Positions 1 through 11,500 of a stretch of DNA of 64,000 nucleotides are shown here, piece after piece. The stretch's first letter is position 1; every line of letters begins with the position of its first letter. The notes under the pieces were generated by a model, which saw nothing but the letters and a program-made list of their open reading frames with translations, did not search any database and was not told the DNA's origin. A program made the translations under genes and the position numbers. Source of the DNA: Phoebastria nigripes (lineage: Eukaryota > Chordata > Aves > Procellariiformes > Diomedeidae); NCBI GenBank assembly GCA_035582835.1, contig JAYKAV010003266.1:2785783-2849782 (forward strand), given 5' to 3'.

Positions 1-22
1 GGTTTTAGGATGAGAGTAATGT

Positions 23-486
23 TGATAACACACTGATGTTTTACTTGTTGCTGAGCAGTGCTTACACTAAGTCAAGGACTTTTCAGCTTCTCATACTGCC
101 CTGCCAGCTAGGAGGCTGGGGGTGCACAAGAAGCTGGGAGGGGACGCAGCTGGGACAGCTGACCCCGGATGGCCAAAGGGATATTCCATACCATAGGACG
201 TCATGCTGAACAAAAAACTGGGGAGGTTGGCCAGGGAGGCGGGGCTGCTGCTCGGGAACTGGCTGGGCATTGGTCAGCGGATGGTGAGCAATTGCATTGT
301 GCATCACTTGTTTTGTATATTCTTTTATCATTATTATTATTTTCCCTTCCTTTTCTGTCCTATTAAACTGTCTTCATCTCAACCCACAAGTTTTACCTTT
401 TTTCCAATTCTCTCCCCCATCCCATGGGGAGGCAGTGAGTGAACGGCTGTGTGGTGTTTAGCTGCCTGCCGGGTTAATCCACGACA
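23..486 (+). mobile_element. Solo LTR of an avian endogenous retrovirus (approximate ends)
   Basis: The stretch resembles, from memory, a dispersed LTR family common in neoavian genomes. Recognisable blocks are the ACTTTTCAGCTTCTC block near 77, the CCAAAGGGATATTCCATACC block near 173, an A/T-rich U3/R border near 315-345, ATTAAA at 362-367 as a poly(A) signal, and the block starting CTGTCTTCATCTCAACCCAC near 368. It ends in ACGACA at 481-486, consistent with a TG...CA LTR. No gag, pol or env reading frame and no second LTR lie nearby, so it reads as a solo LTR inside NUCKS1 intron 1. The 5' end is placed at TGATAACA by inference. No clean target-site duplication is visible, so ends may be off by some bases. 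Confidence 0.72.
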
Positions 487-1039
487 ACTGCGAAGAGCGT
501 TTAGAGTTGGTGGTTACATTATTATGGCCCTATTCTTGAATGCAAATGAAATAAAACATTTTGAGCTACTGTTTTTATATACAGCATCAATTAATGTGTT
601 TTAAGTAAGAATTTTTACTTTAAATTTGATGCAGCTTGCTTCTGCTTTCCCTCGCTGGTCACTTTCACTTGCTGGTACTCCTCTCCTGCAGGCATTGCAA
701 AATGAAACGGTGTTGGCAAGTATGGAAATCACAGGGGTTTTTTGTTCATTTGAAAATTAAAGCCAGTTATGAATTGCTCGATCTCAGTGCTTCAAGGCTT
801 TATGTACTTAATTTTTCTTTATTAGTAACTCTTGAATCCCAGTCTTACATTGGCACTACAGTGGAAGGGTGGTCCTTTGAAATTTTAGTTGCAGGAAAAA
901 ATATATTTATCTATTAAAACTTGTCTTCTTGCCAGTGTTGTACCTGGACAATGTAAAGTACAAATATTGTGATTCTGGAAAACTTCCATGGGGTAGCAGG
1001 AAAGCAACACTTCATTGGGGATTGGCATTTAACTTTAGT

Positions 1040-1170
1040 AATAATGTGTGGTAGCATCCAGAGATAAGCTATAGACACTTTCCAGATAAGTAAAAAGATA
1101 TGATCCTTGCTCTGAAAACTTTAAATCTAAAGAGAAACAAAGAGCAAGGTAGAGGTACAATAAAAATCAA
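1040..1170 (+). repeat. Degraded amniote SINE relic (MIR-like)
   Basis: The block around 1098-1140 (TGATCCTTGCTCTGAAAACT, then TTAAATCTAA) resembles the 'tccctgccccaaagagcttacaatctaa' block of an old SINE widespread in sauropsids. Similar but better preserved relics occur at 30270-30360 and 54950-55080. Boundaries are approximate and family assignment is from memory. Confidence 0.4.
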
Positions 1171-1214
1171 AATACCAGGAACAACACAGGTTGCAGAATT
1201 GATTTTTTTTTTTT

Positions 1215-1240
1215 GCGTGCGTGTGTGTGTGTGTGTGTGT
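1215..1240. repeat. (GT)n microsatellite
   Basis: GCGTGC followed by an uninterrupted GT run, flanked on both sides by poly-T. It lies within NUCKS1 intron 1. Confidence 0.95.
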
Positions 1241-4200
1241 TTTGGGGTTTGTTTTTTTTTTCCCCCTGCTCTGCATCAGAACATTTCTTACTGTATTTTT
1301 AAATGTTCTCAATCGTAGTTAGGTTCAAATGGAGGATGGGCACAAGACTGCTTAAACTGTTGCTGCATAAATCATTTAATTGTTTTATGGAGTTTCAAGT
1401 CATGTGTATCCCTAAAAATTCTGCAGATACCATGAGCAGTGCCTAGTCTTACAGACGTTTGGAGTTACACCAAGTCCAGACCCAAACAATGACCTCTGTA
1501 ATTGGGAACCTCTAGTCGGTGAGTCTTGTCTGAGTACAGTTGTGCCAATTTTTAAATAGACTAACACCATAGTGACGTGTTTTAGGTACATAACTGTCAC
1601 TAGGCTTCGATGTTTCAACTTCTGATGCATAATTGTAAGTGAATGTTGGTTCATTTAAGGCCTAAATCAGCACTGCATATTTGTTTTGCACAACTTTGAA
1701 AATACCTATAAGAAATATTTGCTATCTATCTTTCTTCTATCTATGTATAAAAAAGGCACCAAAGGGGTGCTTTTAATGGCAATATTTATTGATAATATGT
1801 TGACCTCAAAGTGGGACACCTTTACCAACTGGAGTGAGAACCAGAAAGTGAAACTGACCACTGTGCCAGACCTGCACCGAGCCTTTGAAATGAAGAAAGG
1901 TCCATAGCTTTTTTCACAAATGCTTAGTTTGGCGGTTATCTTGGTTAAATGCTGTAGTTAAAAAANCAAACAAACAAAACCCCCACCAACCTCAGTAACC
2001 ATTTAATCTGTCATTCATTTTACTTGCCATATTGTATAAGAGGATAGGTTGTTACTTCTGCTGGTAATCATTTGACCTAAACATTCCTCTTCAGTGCATG
2101 ATGAGATCAGTTACTAGCTTTTTGAAGACTCCTTCTAGAATGGCTTTTCAATAGTATATGTATTTTTCTTTAAACTTGGACTTTATCTGTGGATTTTAAT
2201 GCCTGTGGAAATATTTGGGGATCTAACTTACAAAGAGTGAGGGTTTAGGGACCTCACTAGCTGAAGATGGGGTATTACTATACAATCCTTATTCAGTTGC
2301 ATAGGCATTTAGTGATCCTTTTAAATGTTAATATCGCTTTTCATAATTTCAAAATTTCAGTTTAGTAGGCATCGAGTATGGGTTGTAAGAATTACTGTGC
2401 ATTTCTGAGTTCTTACTAAATTACTTGAGTATTACTTCGCTAAGTAAGTGCTTCTGACATAACGTGTTGATGACTTATAGATGATTTACTCTTTATTCCA
2501 GAAATATTGGACTGACAGCTGTTGCTAAAAACTTATGCTATTGGGACCTCTCTCTATACCTTTCCTTCCCCAGTTCCTTCTCACATGCACTTTAAATGTT
2601 AAGCTGAATTAGCAAGTAAGTTATCTTAAAATTTCAGTGCATATTTTAAACCAAATTGAACAATATCGATCCCAGATGTCTAGTAGACTGTCTTTTTATG
2701 CTCAGTCTAACTGAATTTAACTAATAGTTTATTTTTATGCCTGGTTGCTTGCCTTAACATCTTCCAGTTTTTGCTAGTGGTAAAGAGATACTCTTCATTG
2801 ACAAAACCAGCAATATTTTTTTTCTGGCTCTTAACTCCAGTGAACTTATCTACTGTGTTTTTATCACCTTGGTGTAATAAAAGATGCAGTCTCTCTTTGC
2901 AAACTCGTAGTTATTAAGCATTGCACATCAGTGCTGTTGACAGTTCTAAAGAAAACCTAAGTTGATCTAAATGAGGTGAATGATGAGTATAGAGCGAGGA
3001 GAATGGCAGATGCAAGAGCAGTTTGTTTGATGTTTCTGCCCTTGTGAGCTTCTCTGGTTCTGTTGGGAAGACATGCAAGTTTCTATCTTCAGTAATATCA
3101 GTGTAGATATTCCTTCTTTCCTCCACCCTTTTCCTTGCCCTGCAAAATAACATAAAGCAAGCCAAACAGCCTGCTCTCTTGTTTTTTTCTGTCATAGTGA
3201 TTTTTTTTTTTTGATACAGATATCACTACTCCTGTTCACCAGGTAATGAGAGCCTAGCACAATTTACTTTCTAGCTGAAAACATAGGGTACAGTGCTTAG
3301 AAAGAGGAAGGACATAGACAATGTTTTCCATTCATGTTTTATCTGACTGTGTTACATTTTCAGTACCTGATTTAATATGGGTGTCTGGCTGAAATAAGCA
3401 AGATGAAACTGTGTATGACCAACTTACTGCAAGGTGGCAATATTGCAGTTTCCATCTTGCTTGTTAGAAAAGTGATGTCAGAAACCAGTTTTTTACAAAG
3501 CTGCTAGAACAGAATATGTGGCAATTCTACTTTTTTTCCCTGTTTACGCTTTTAGAGGAAAAAAACCTAATACCTGATGCTTACAGTAAATCAAACATCT
3601 TATTTAGTAACTTTATTGTTCTTCAGATGCTTCCCAGAATAAAATCAGTGTTTTCACATGTGAGATGGGTCAGGAGGCAATCTTCAGGCAGACTACCTGT
3701 TTGAACAGGAATTTGAGTCTGTGGACAGTAGACCATAACAAGCCTTGCCAATAGTTGTATTCCTAAAATGGTATTTTACCATATTCAGACTGCGAGTGAG
3801 CGAGCAGTGCTCTGTAGCACATTGCTGTTGTACTTTGTTCCACTCACGTGTACTCTGAAGCTTGGATGGGATTCAGCCTGTAGAAATCTAATGATTGGTC
3901 TTGCTTTCCTTTTGTTTGCTTGTTTGGTTTTTTCTTTTTTTTTTTGTTGAGGGATTGGGGGGTTTTTTTGGAGTTTAAGAGGCTTGGTGTAGGGTTGAAA
4001 TAAAATAATTACGCTCCTTCGTCTTTTGAAGGCTGCTGCTGTTAAGCCGTGAATAGAGGTACTTGTACAGGAGGGCAACTTATAATTGATTTCAAATGGA
4101 TCAACAGCCAGAACGCAACAATGACTTTTGGGGTATGGGTAGGTCACTTAATCTATCGCTTGCCTGACTTCTCTAGCTGTAGAGGTGAGCTCACGTGATG

Positions 4201-5547
4201 ATTACTGCAAAATCAAGTTCATCATTGGCTTTGGGTCAAAGGGATTGTAAAAAGTGTGTGTGGAGGGGTGTCTGAGTTTCTGGTGCCTTTTTCAGCTGTG
4301 CCTCCTCTTCCCATTGCATGTCAGCCGTAAGAGGTGGATGTTTGGCGTCTGACTGAGGTGTTAGCAGCTAGAACTCAAATATAATTCAATTATGTAGCTG
4401 TCTTGGTTCCCCTGAGTAGCTGTATTACAGGGCAGTTATGTCTTGTCAATAAAGTAGTTGGGACAGGTGCTGAGAAGGTAGCCAACAATTACTTATATTT
4501 TGTTTTTTAGGTTTCGGTAAGTTAGAGAAACAGATCTAATATTGTTGGCAAGTGAGGCATTGATTTCGGTAATAGCTGCTTGTGTAGTTAACTGATTTTG
4601 TCTAGAATTGGCCATTGCATTTGCACTGTTAATGATACCTCGTTACCTGTGCTACTTTCAGTTTGGTTAGAGAGCAGAGAAGGTGCTGATGAGGTAAAGA
4701 AAGTGGGTCCATGCTCATTTGCTGTCCAAAAACGTAGGTTGGGTGAAACACATCTCTTCTTCCATTGTTGCGCCTAGTGATAGAGTTAAGCGTTGTAACA
4801 GCTCTCTTACATCTTGTTAGAGCATCAAAGTAACTAATTGAGAAAGCTCCTAGAAGCCCCTGGTGAAAACTTAAAATGCTTTAGAAACAGGGAACACATG
4901 GGAAAACAAAAATCTCAAGGAGAAGGTATGAGAGCAAGCATGCTTACATTGAGCTGTGAGAAGCAGAAATTCAAAGAAGAGCAGTTAGGAAATGTTTATT
5001 TAATTCATGATAGTATTTGTGTACTTGTTTTATACCTGGAATCCTAGTCTTAAATATCACAGCTTTGAGACAGGGTGTTAGGGGGAGCTCTGGCTTAAAG
5101 TTCAGGCTGATGCATTCTTTAAATGCCTCTTTAATCTTGGGGTGCAGATACTGCTTTAAAATAGTGCTTTCACTGGTATAGTTGTAATAATGATAGATGT
5201 ATAGTTTTAATAATGAAAGAACCATGTAGCATAGGTTAAGATGGCTCTTCCTCACTGCAGTCATGAGCCNTAAGAGAGTGCTACTTATCAAAAAGCACTT
5301 TCAAATTCTGAGAATATAATCCAGTCTATTACAATAGCTCCTTAGGAGAATGCTAGAATATACTGTGTGTTCATTTCTGACTTCAGAGGTATAGGGGGCT
5401 TATTTATGAGAGTTTTCTTGGGATGTTTTTGGGCTACAAATCCTGCACTGGAAGCAAGGATACGGAACTTTCTTGTTACTTGAAGAAAGCTTTTGTATCT
5501 CTGAGATTATGAATTGCTAATTTTTTTTCCCCCCTGCTTCTTAACAG

Positions 5548-5597
5548 GAACAGGAAGGTGGTCGATTACTCCCAGTTTCAGGAATCAGATGATGCTG
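5548..5597 (+). CDS. NUCKS1: NUCKS1 coding exon 2
   Basis: 50 nt, entering after two bases of an Arg codon and leaving after one base of the next. It codes for [16 protein letters not shown], the conserved N-terminal motif shared with RAD51AP1. The acceptor has a T/C-rich tract ending TTAACAG and the donor is GTAAAT. Confidence 0.96.
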
Positions 5598-8500
5598 GTA
5601 AATTACTTTTTTCTTAACAATATAATATTCTTGGGCTAGAGCAGTTCATTTATCACTTTGCATATTAATTGTTTTGCTTCTAGTCACATCTTTAACTTAA
5701 ATTCTAAGGAGTTTCTGCTCTTCACAGTCTCTGAACTGTTAATAAGTATTTGAAAATATAATGATTCTCATATGTTTTGTATTAAACAAACAATGGTGAT
5801 AGAAATCTTATTATTTAATGCTTGTATTGTTGTAGTGCCTTGAGGCTGTTGGCAGCAACTGTCTTCTTCCTTGGTCTATGTTATGTTCTGTGGCAGAATC
5901 TCCCTGATGCCACTTTTTTCTACAGTAAAATATGTTTTCAATTTATTTCAGTGGACTCTAGTTAATCCCATAATGTCAGGCATTTTTGTGAATTACAAAG
6001 ATTTTTTTTTTTTAGGTGCATGTTCTGGGTGAATTAACTAAATATTTCTGGAGGCCATATGGAATATGTTTTGTGTTCTTAGAAAATAGACATACTGCTA
6101 CTGTTTGCTAAGTGAGGTTGCACTGATAATTAATGGAAACAAATATGCATAGTTCTTAATTGCAGTCCTGTTACTCATATTGTATAAGGTATTGGGTAAC
6201 TGTTGTAAAAAGTTACGCTGTAAACTACTATATAATGACATACTTTTTCCCATCATAGGACAGTAAATAAAGTGTTTGCTGTTAAAAGCATGTAGAAATA
6301 TGTATGGATGTTAACTTTTAGTAGGTTTACATAATAACTTTGTTTCTGACTAGCTGTAAAATTAAGATACTGTGTCTCTTGTGAGGCTTTTTGTATGTTT
6401 CCTAATATTCCTGTGTCAGACTTGATTGTACGTGGCATTTTTATTGTGCTGTTGGCAGAAGAAAAGGTAAATCACTAGTTTAAGACAGGACTTTGCTTCT
6501 ATAAAGTTTTGTTTGAAGCTTTGTGATTTTTTTTTTTTTTTTAAGGGCTTCTTTTTGATGTGCATGAAATGGTCAGTTTAAGTTATAGCTGAGGAAGTCA
6601 GTTTGCTGGGAACTAGGAGTTTGATTCAAAACCATTTTGTACTGTCCCGTCCAGATGAAGATTATGGAAGAGATTCAGGTCCCCCATCCAAGAAAATCCG
6701 TTCGTCTCCCCGGGAGGCTAAAAATAAGAGGCGATCTGGGAAGAATTCTCAGGAGGACAGGTAAAAGAAGCACTTCATCTGTTACGAACATGTCTCCAAA
6801 CTTTGTCCTGTATGTGGGGAGCAGTATCTGCTAAGAGGAATGATTGTAAGTGGAATTCAAGGTCTGCAGTGTAAGATACAGAGCTCTCAATCACAAAGCT
6901 TGCATAACCAGCTTGGACATTGAGGTGGTTCTTTCTTATTCGAGTAGACAGAGAAATCACGTGTAAAGTACTTGTCACTAGTAATTCGTTATTAAAATAG
7001 CTTTCCAGAGCTAGACAGTTGGAATGGGAAGGATTATGATCTGAGTTACAAAAATTGGCAGCTAGTGCAATTATCCAGGTAAGTTAGTGGCAAGATGTGT
7101 TTCATTTTCCATGNTTTTTTGGTATGCTCAGAGCGTTCCTGTGGTTAAAGATTAAATGGGACGGTACAGTGGCAGTTAGGATTAGGGGCCATTTGTTAGT
7201 TTTGTGGTTGTTTGTTTCCTATTTCCTGTTTTGTCTAATTCAGAAACAAAGAAGCTTGTTTTGATAACTTGAGTTGCTCCGGCAGTGTGAAAGTGCTCAG
7301 TTCTAAGTGATGCCCTCCTGAATAGTGAAAGTCTGTCCTGTAGAGTGAAGGTATCTTCCTTTTTACAATAAATATGGTCAGTAAATGATTGCCATAAGAC
7401 CTGTTAAGTCAACTGACGGCTTTCATGACAGACATCAATTTCAGGGATGGAGGTTCTGCCAGCTGGTTCTTATTCTATAAGCCCAAGGTATCATTTTATT
7501 CTGTTGCACCGTTTGCTGGAATATAGGTAACTTACCAGCAGATATGCTTAAGAGGCTTCCCCATCATGCTCCTGTTCTATAAGGTGAAAGCTGAATGTAG
7601 GCATGGGAATATTTGCATGGTCCACCTGCTATTGTGAACTGAGAGGGAGAGACTATGTTTACCCTGGCAAATGCCAGTAACACCTGAAATCAAAGATTTA
7701 ATGGGTATGACATGTAAAGAAATTGGGCTGGGCAGCTCCCAAAGCAACTAAATAGTTGACCTTGATGTCCTATTAGCTTTGGGGATTTTTAAGTATGTAA
7801 GAACATTTCTATGTGTATCACAAACATTGCAGAGAGATTGCATGTAGAACAAACCCATGTTATTTAAGTGATTGAAATCCACAGTTGTCTGTATAAGACT
7901 GAAAACATATGGGCCTGAGGGGCTGTAATGTGACAAGTTATCTAAACTATTANAGTTCTTGAGAAATGTTGTGTGTCAGCTCCAACTGCCAAGTTTGAAA
8001 GTAGCAAAGGTTTGATGTATTTCTTGACCTTGGCAAACTCCTCAGTTCAGCCATTCCTGAAGCATATGTTGTACATCAGTGGCCCTCAACGGAGTATTCA
8101 CTGTTCCTGTTTAAAACACTTGTTTACACTCCGATTGGAGTGCATGTTCTTACATACTGGAAGGAAAACCCTCTCCGGACAGTGGTAATGAGTAATGATG
8201 GGGGTTTGGATAAGAACAGAACATTAGTACCTGCTTGATAGGGATCCCTTCTGATGACGGTTGGAACCACTAGAAGGGAGCGGTGAAACTGCATCAGAGA
8301 TCGGATCTTTTGGGAGCTTGTAGGCCAAATACGTGCTAGTTAACTGCTATACAGCAATGTACACAGAATGAAGGATTCCAAAGAAAACAATGACATAAAC
8401 ACAAGTGATGACTATAAATCTGTTCAGAATAAAACTTTATTCCATTTATAGACTCAGCCATGCATTAGCATATAAAACTTAAAAATTCTAACTGTAAAAT

Positions 8501-11500
8501 GGAAGACATCTGGATTATTGGTAGGTTTCAGAGTGAAGTGCATGATTCATCTCAACCTTATTATTTCCTTCTTGGTTCACTTGACTCCGTGTAAGTTTGT
8601 ATGTGATTCAGAGGTCGAACGTTATCTTTCCGACCATGGTAACTACATATACAGCTGAGTAATCCTGAAGTATAACATGGTAACATCCAGGAAAAGTGCA
8701 TATTCCCAGCCTAGAGATCAGTTTGCTCTCTGAAAATTGGTATTTTCCATACAGCAGTGACTGAAATTGGAGTTAAAACAGCAGTCAAACCCTGTCTTTC
8801 TCTCACTTTCAGTGAGGATTCAGAAGAAAAAGATGTGAAGACTAAGAAAGATGATTCACACTCAGCAGGTAACTAACTACATTGCACTGATAGTGTATCT
8901 TCAAAGTAAAGACCAGTTTGTAAGAGTTACAGGAGGAGCATTTGACATAGGAAAGAAATTGTTCTGACTAGACAAGCATGCATTTTTCTAATACACTTAT
9001 CTTAAGCTGGATACTGTCTCTACTGCTGTTACTTCTGCCCCTAGTTTGGGATAACCGATATTTTTTTGTGTAACATGATGCTGCTATAAAGTTTGTCTTC
9101 ACAGGTAGATAGATGTATGTTAAGCTCTTCCCTTTAGTTCTTGTCTGTATTTCAGAATGATACAAGAAACTTCATATTNGTACCTTTTCCTTCCAGATGA
9201 AGATTTTGGCAGTGAAGATGATGACTTAGGAGCAGATGATGGCAAAGCTGACAGTGACTATGAGAGCTCTCAAAAAAGCAAAAAAGGAAAAAAGGCTAAA
9301 CCAGAAAAGAATAAGAGAGCAGCCTCCAAATCCAGGAAAAGGCCTGCAGGTAAAAAAAAAAAAAAAAAAAGGTTGCTAGTCTTTGCGGTGAAAGATACTG
9401 CACAGGATCATTGTTGGGTGACTACAGAAATGTGCTTATTAGGTTGAATGTGACCGTGTCCTCGCAGCTCAGTTATTCAGCGAGTGTCCTGATTAACTTT
9501 CTCATGAATGACTTGACCTTTGTTTTGCCCACATGCTACCTCAAGAGAGTTAGGTGGTTTGTATTCTGTATCTTCATTATAACTTGGTGACTTTTGCTGC
9601 AGAGGACAGTGAGGACGAGAAAGAAGACCACAAAAATGTGCGTCAGCAACGACAGGCAGCATCCAAAGCAGCTTCTAAACAACGAGAGATGCTTATGGAT
9701 GATGTGGGTAGTGAGGAGGAAGAACAAGAGGATGATGAGGCACAGTTCCAGGAGAGTGAGTAAATGGGATTGTAAAAAGTTAAAATCAATGTGACATGGG
9801 TATAGTACCAGACATGAGTTTATGGGTCTGGCCAGACAGCAAAAGAAGTTTTGCTTTTTGACTGTGACAGCGAAGGCATAAGTTGTCCTTCTCAGTAACT
9901 TATTTGACACTGCATATCTGTCCAACAGACCAAGCTAATATTTTTTACATCTAGAACTTTTGTTCGAAGTTTGCAGCAAAGATGCATGTCTTTATAAGCA
10001 GCCCTAAAGGATTATTGTAAAGTTCTTAATGCATTTTGCTGCTTCTTGCTATCCCATTGGTTTGAGGCATTGGTGCTACTTTCAGGTGATGTGAAAGTAC
10101 TTTATCCTTGATTGATCAAAGTAGGACTGTTTGTTTCATAAGAAGAGATAGGTTCAGCTGGTAACGAACCAGGGTAAGTTCCTGAAATACTGAGCGCAAA
10201 CATGATTTCGGAATGGAGTAAGAGTACCATTGAAAAGATCAATTAACTTCTCTCTGTCAAGAGATTCTCTTTATTTTGGGATGGGTTACTTGTTAAGGAG
10301 ATGGAGCATATTTTGAGGACCTCAGAACACTTGCCCATTTCATCATACTAGTGCTTTATCCCTACCAGTGTAAAATCTTCTGCTATGTCAAATTTCTTTA
10401 GCACAGCAGATAGGTGGAAGCTCATAAGGTCGCGGAGTCCTAGTTTCCTGTCTCCGCAGTTTAACTGGCAGATCTCTCAACTGTATCTTCTGCTCCCTTT
10501 CCTTTTTCCCAAAAACTTAAATTTCTTTGTGCTTTCAGCAGATTCAGGAAGCGATGAAGACTTCCTCATGGAAGATGATGATGATAGTGACTATGGCAGT
10601 TCAAAAAAGAAAAATAAAAAGGTCTCCAAGAAATCCAAGCCAGAGAGGAAAGAAAAGAAAATGCCGAAGCCCAGGCTAAAGGCTACAGGTGAGTCTATGC
10701 AAAGAAAGTTATGCAGTTTGCTTTAGAGGGCAGTATTTTCTTTTTCTACTATAGAAGACTTGGTGGAAATCTTGGGGTCGGTAGGCATACACATATAATG
10801 TTGGAGGGCTAATTCATGTAAGTTGCCGTGATCTAAAGCAGCACTATGAAACAATAAGGTGGCTTTAATTCTTACTTAATTAAGAGAGAGTTAGTATCTA
10901 TGTCTTGTTGGCAAAAACTCAAAAACTGCATAGATTGCAAAACCTTCCCTATTGAGATGCTACAGTCTGACTTTCTATATATCATAGCCAGATAATATAA
11001 TTTGTGGCTTTGTTTGGGACTCGTGGACTTTGTGATCTTTTCAGGGTGGAGGAAGGTGGAGAAATCTGAACCAAAGCAAAATTTGATGTATTTCTGCAGG
11101 AAGTCTAAAATCATAATAGCAACATATGTACTGTTTTGACAAGAGGCTAGCTATGTCAGTTTATGATGTCATATCCAGTAATTAGTCGGGACTTGCAATT
11201 AAATAGTTTTAAAATCTTGTTAGCTAACTTTTCAGTTCAGCTTTACTAATATGGGGTGCAAAAAACACCATGTGTGTGGTGTGGTCAAAGCAAAATGAAA
11301 CCTGCTACTGAAGTGTCTTGTAAACCCAGCTTGTATAAAGCCATATGACTTTTTTGTCTTTGTTGCTTTGTTGTTATAAGCTTTTTCTTTTTTCAGTGAC
11401 CCCCAGTCCAGTGAAAGGCAAAGGGAAGGCAGGCCGCCCCACAGCTTCCAAGGCAACAAAAGAAAAGACCCCATCCCCCAAAGAAGAGGATGAAGAGCCT

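Larger units (their letters stand above)
1..5547 (+). other. NUCKS1: NUCKS1 intron 1 (3' part)
   Basis: AT-rich non-coding sequence ending at the acceptor CTTCTTAACAG (AG at 5546-5547). It holds the LTR at the left edge, a degraded SINE near 1040-1170, a (GT)n microsatellite at 1215-1240 and short poly-T runs. There is no CpG island and no sequence coding for the short NUCKS1 N-terminus, so the first coding exon and promoter must lie upstream of the window. Confidence 0.75.

Noticed and set aside
1..5547. NUCKS1 first coding exon within the window
   Set aside because: No ATG followed by an SRPVR-type sequence and donor, and no CpG island, was found before 5548.
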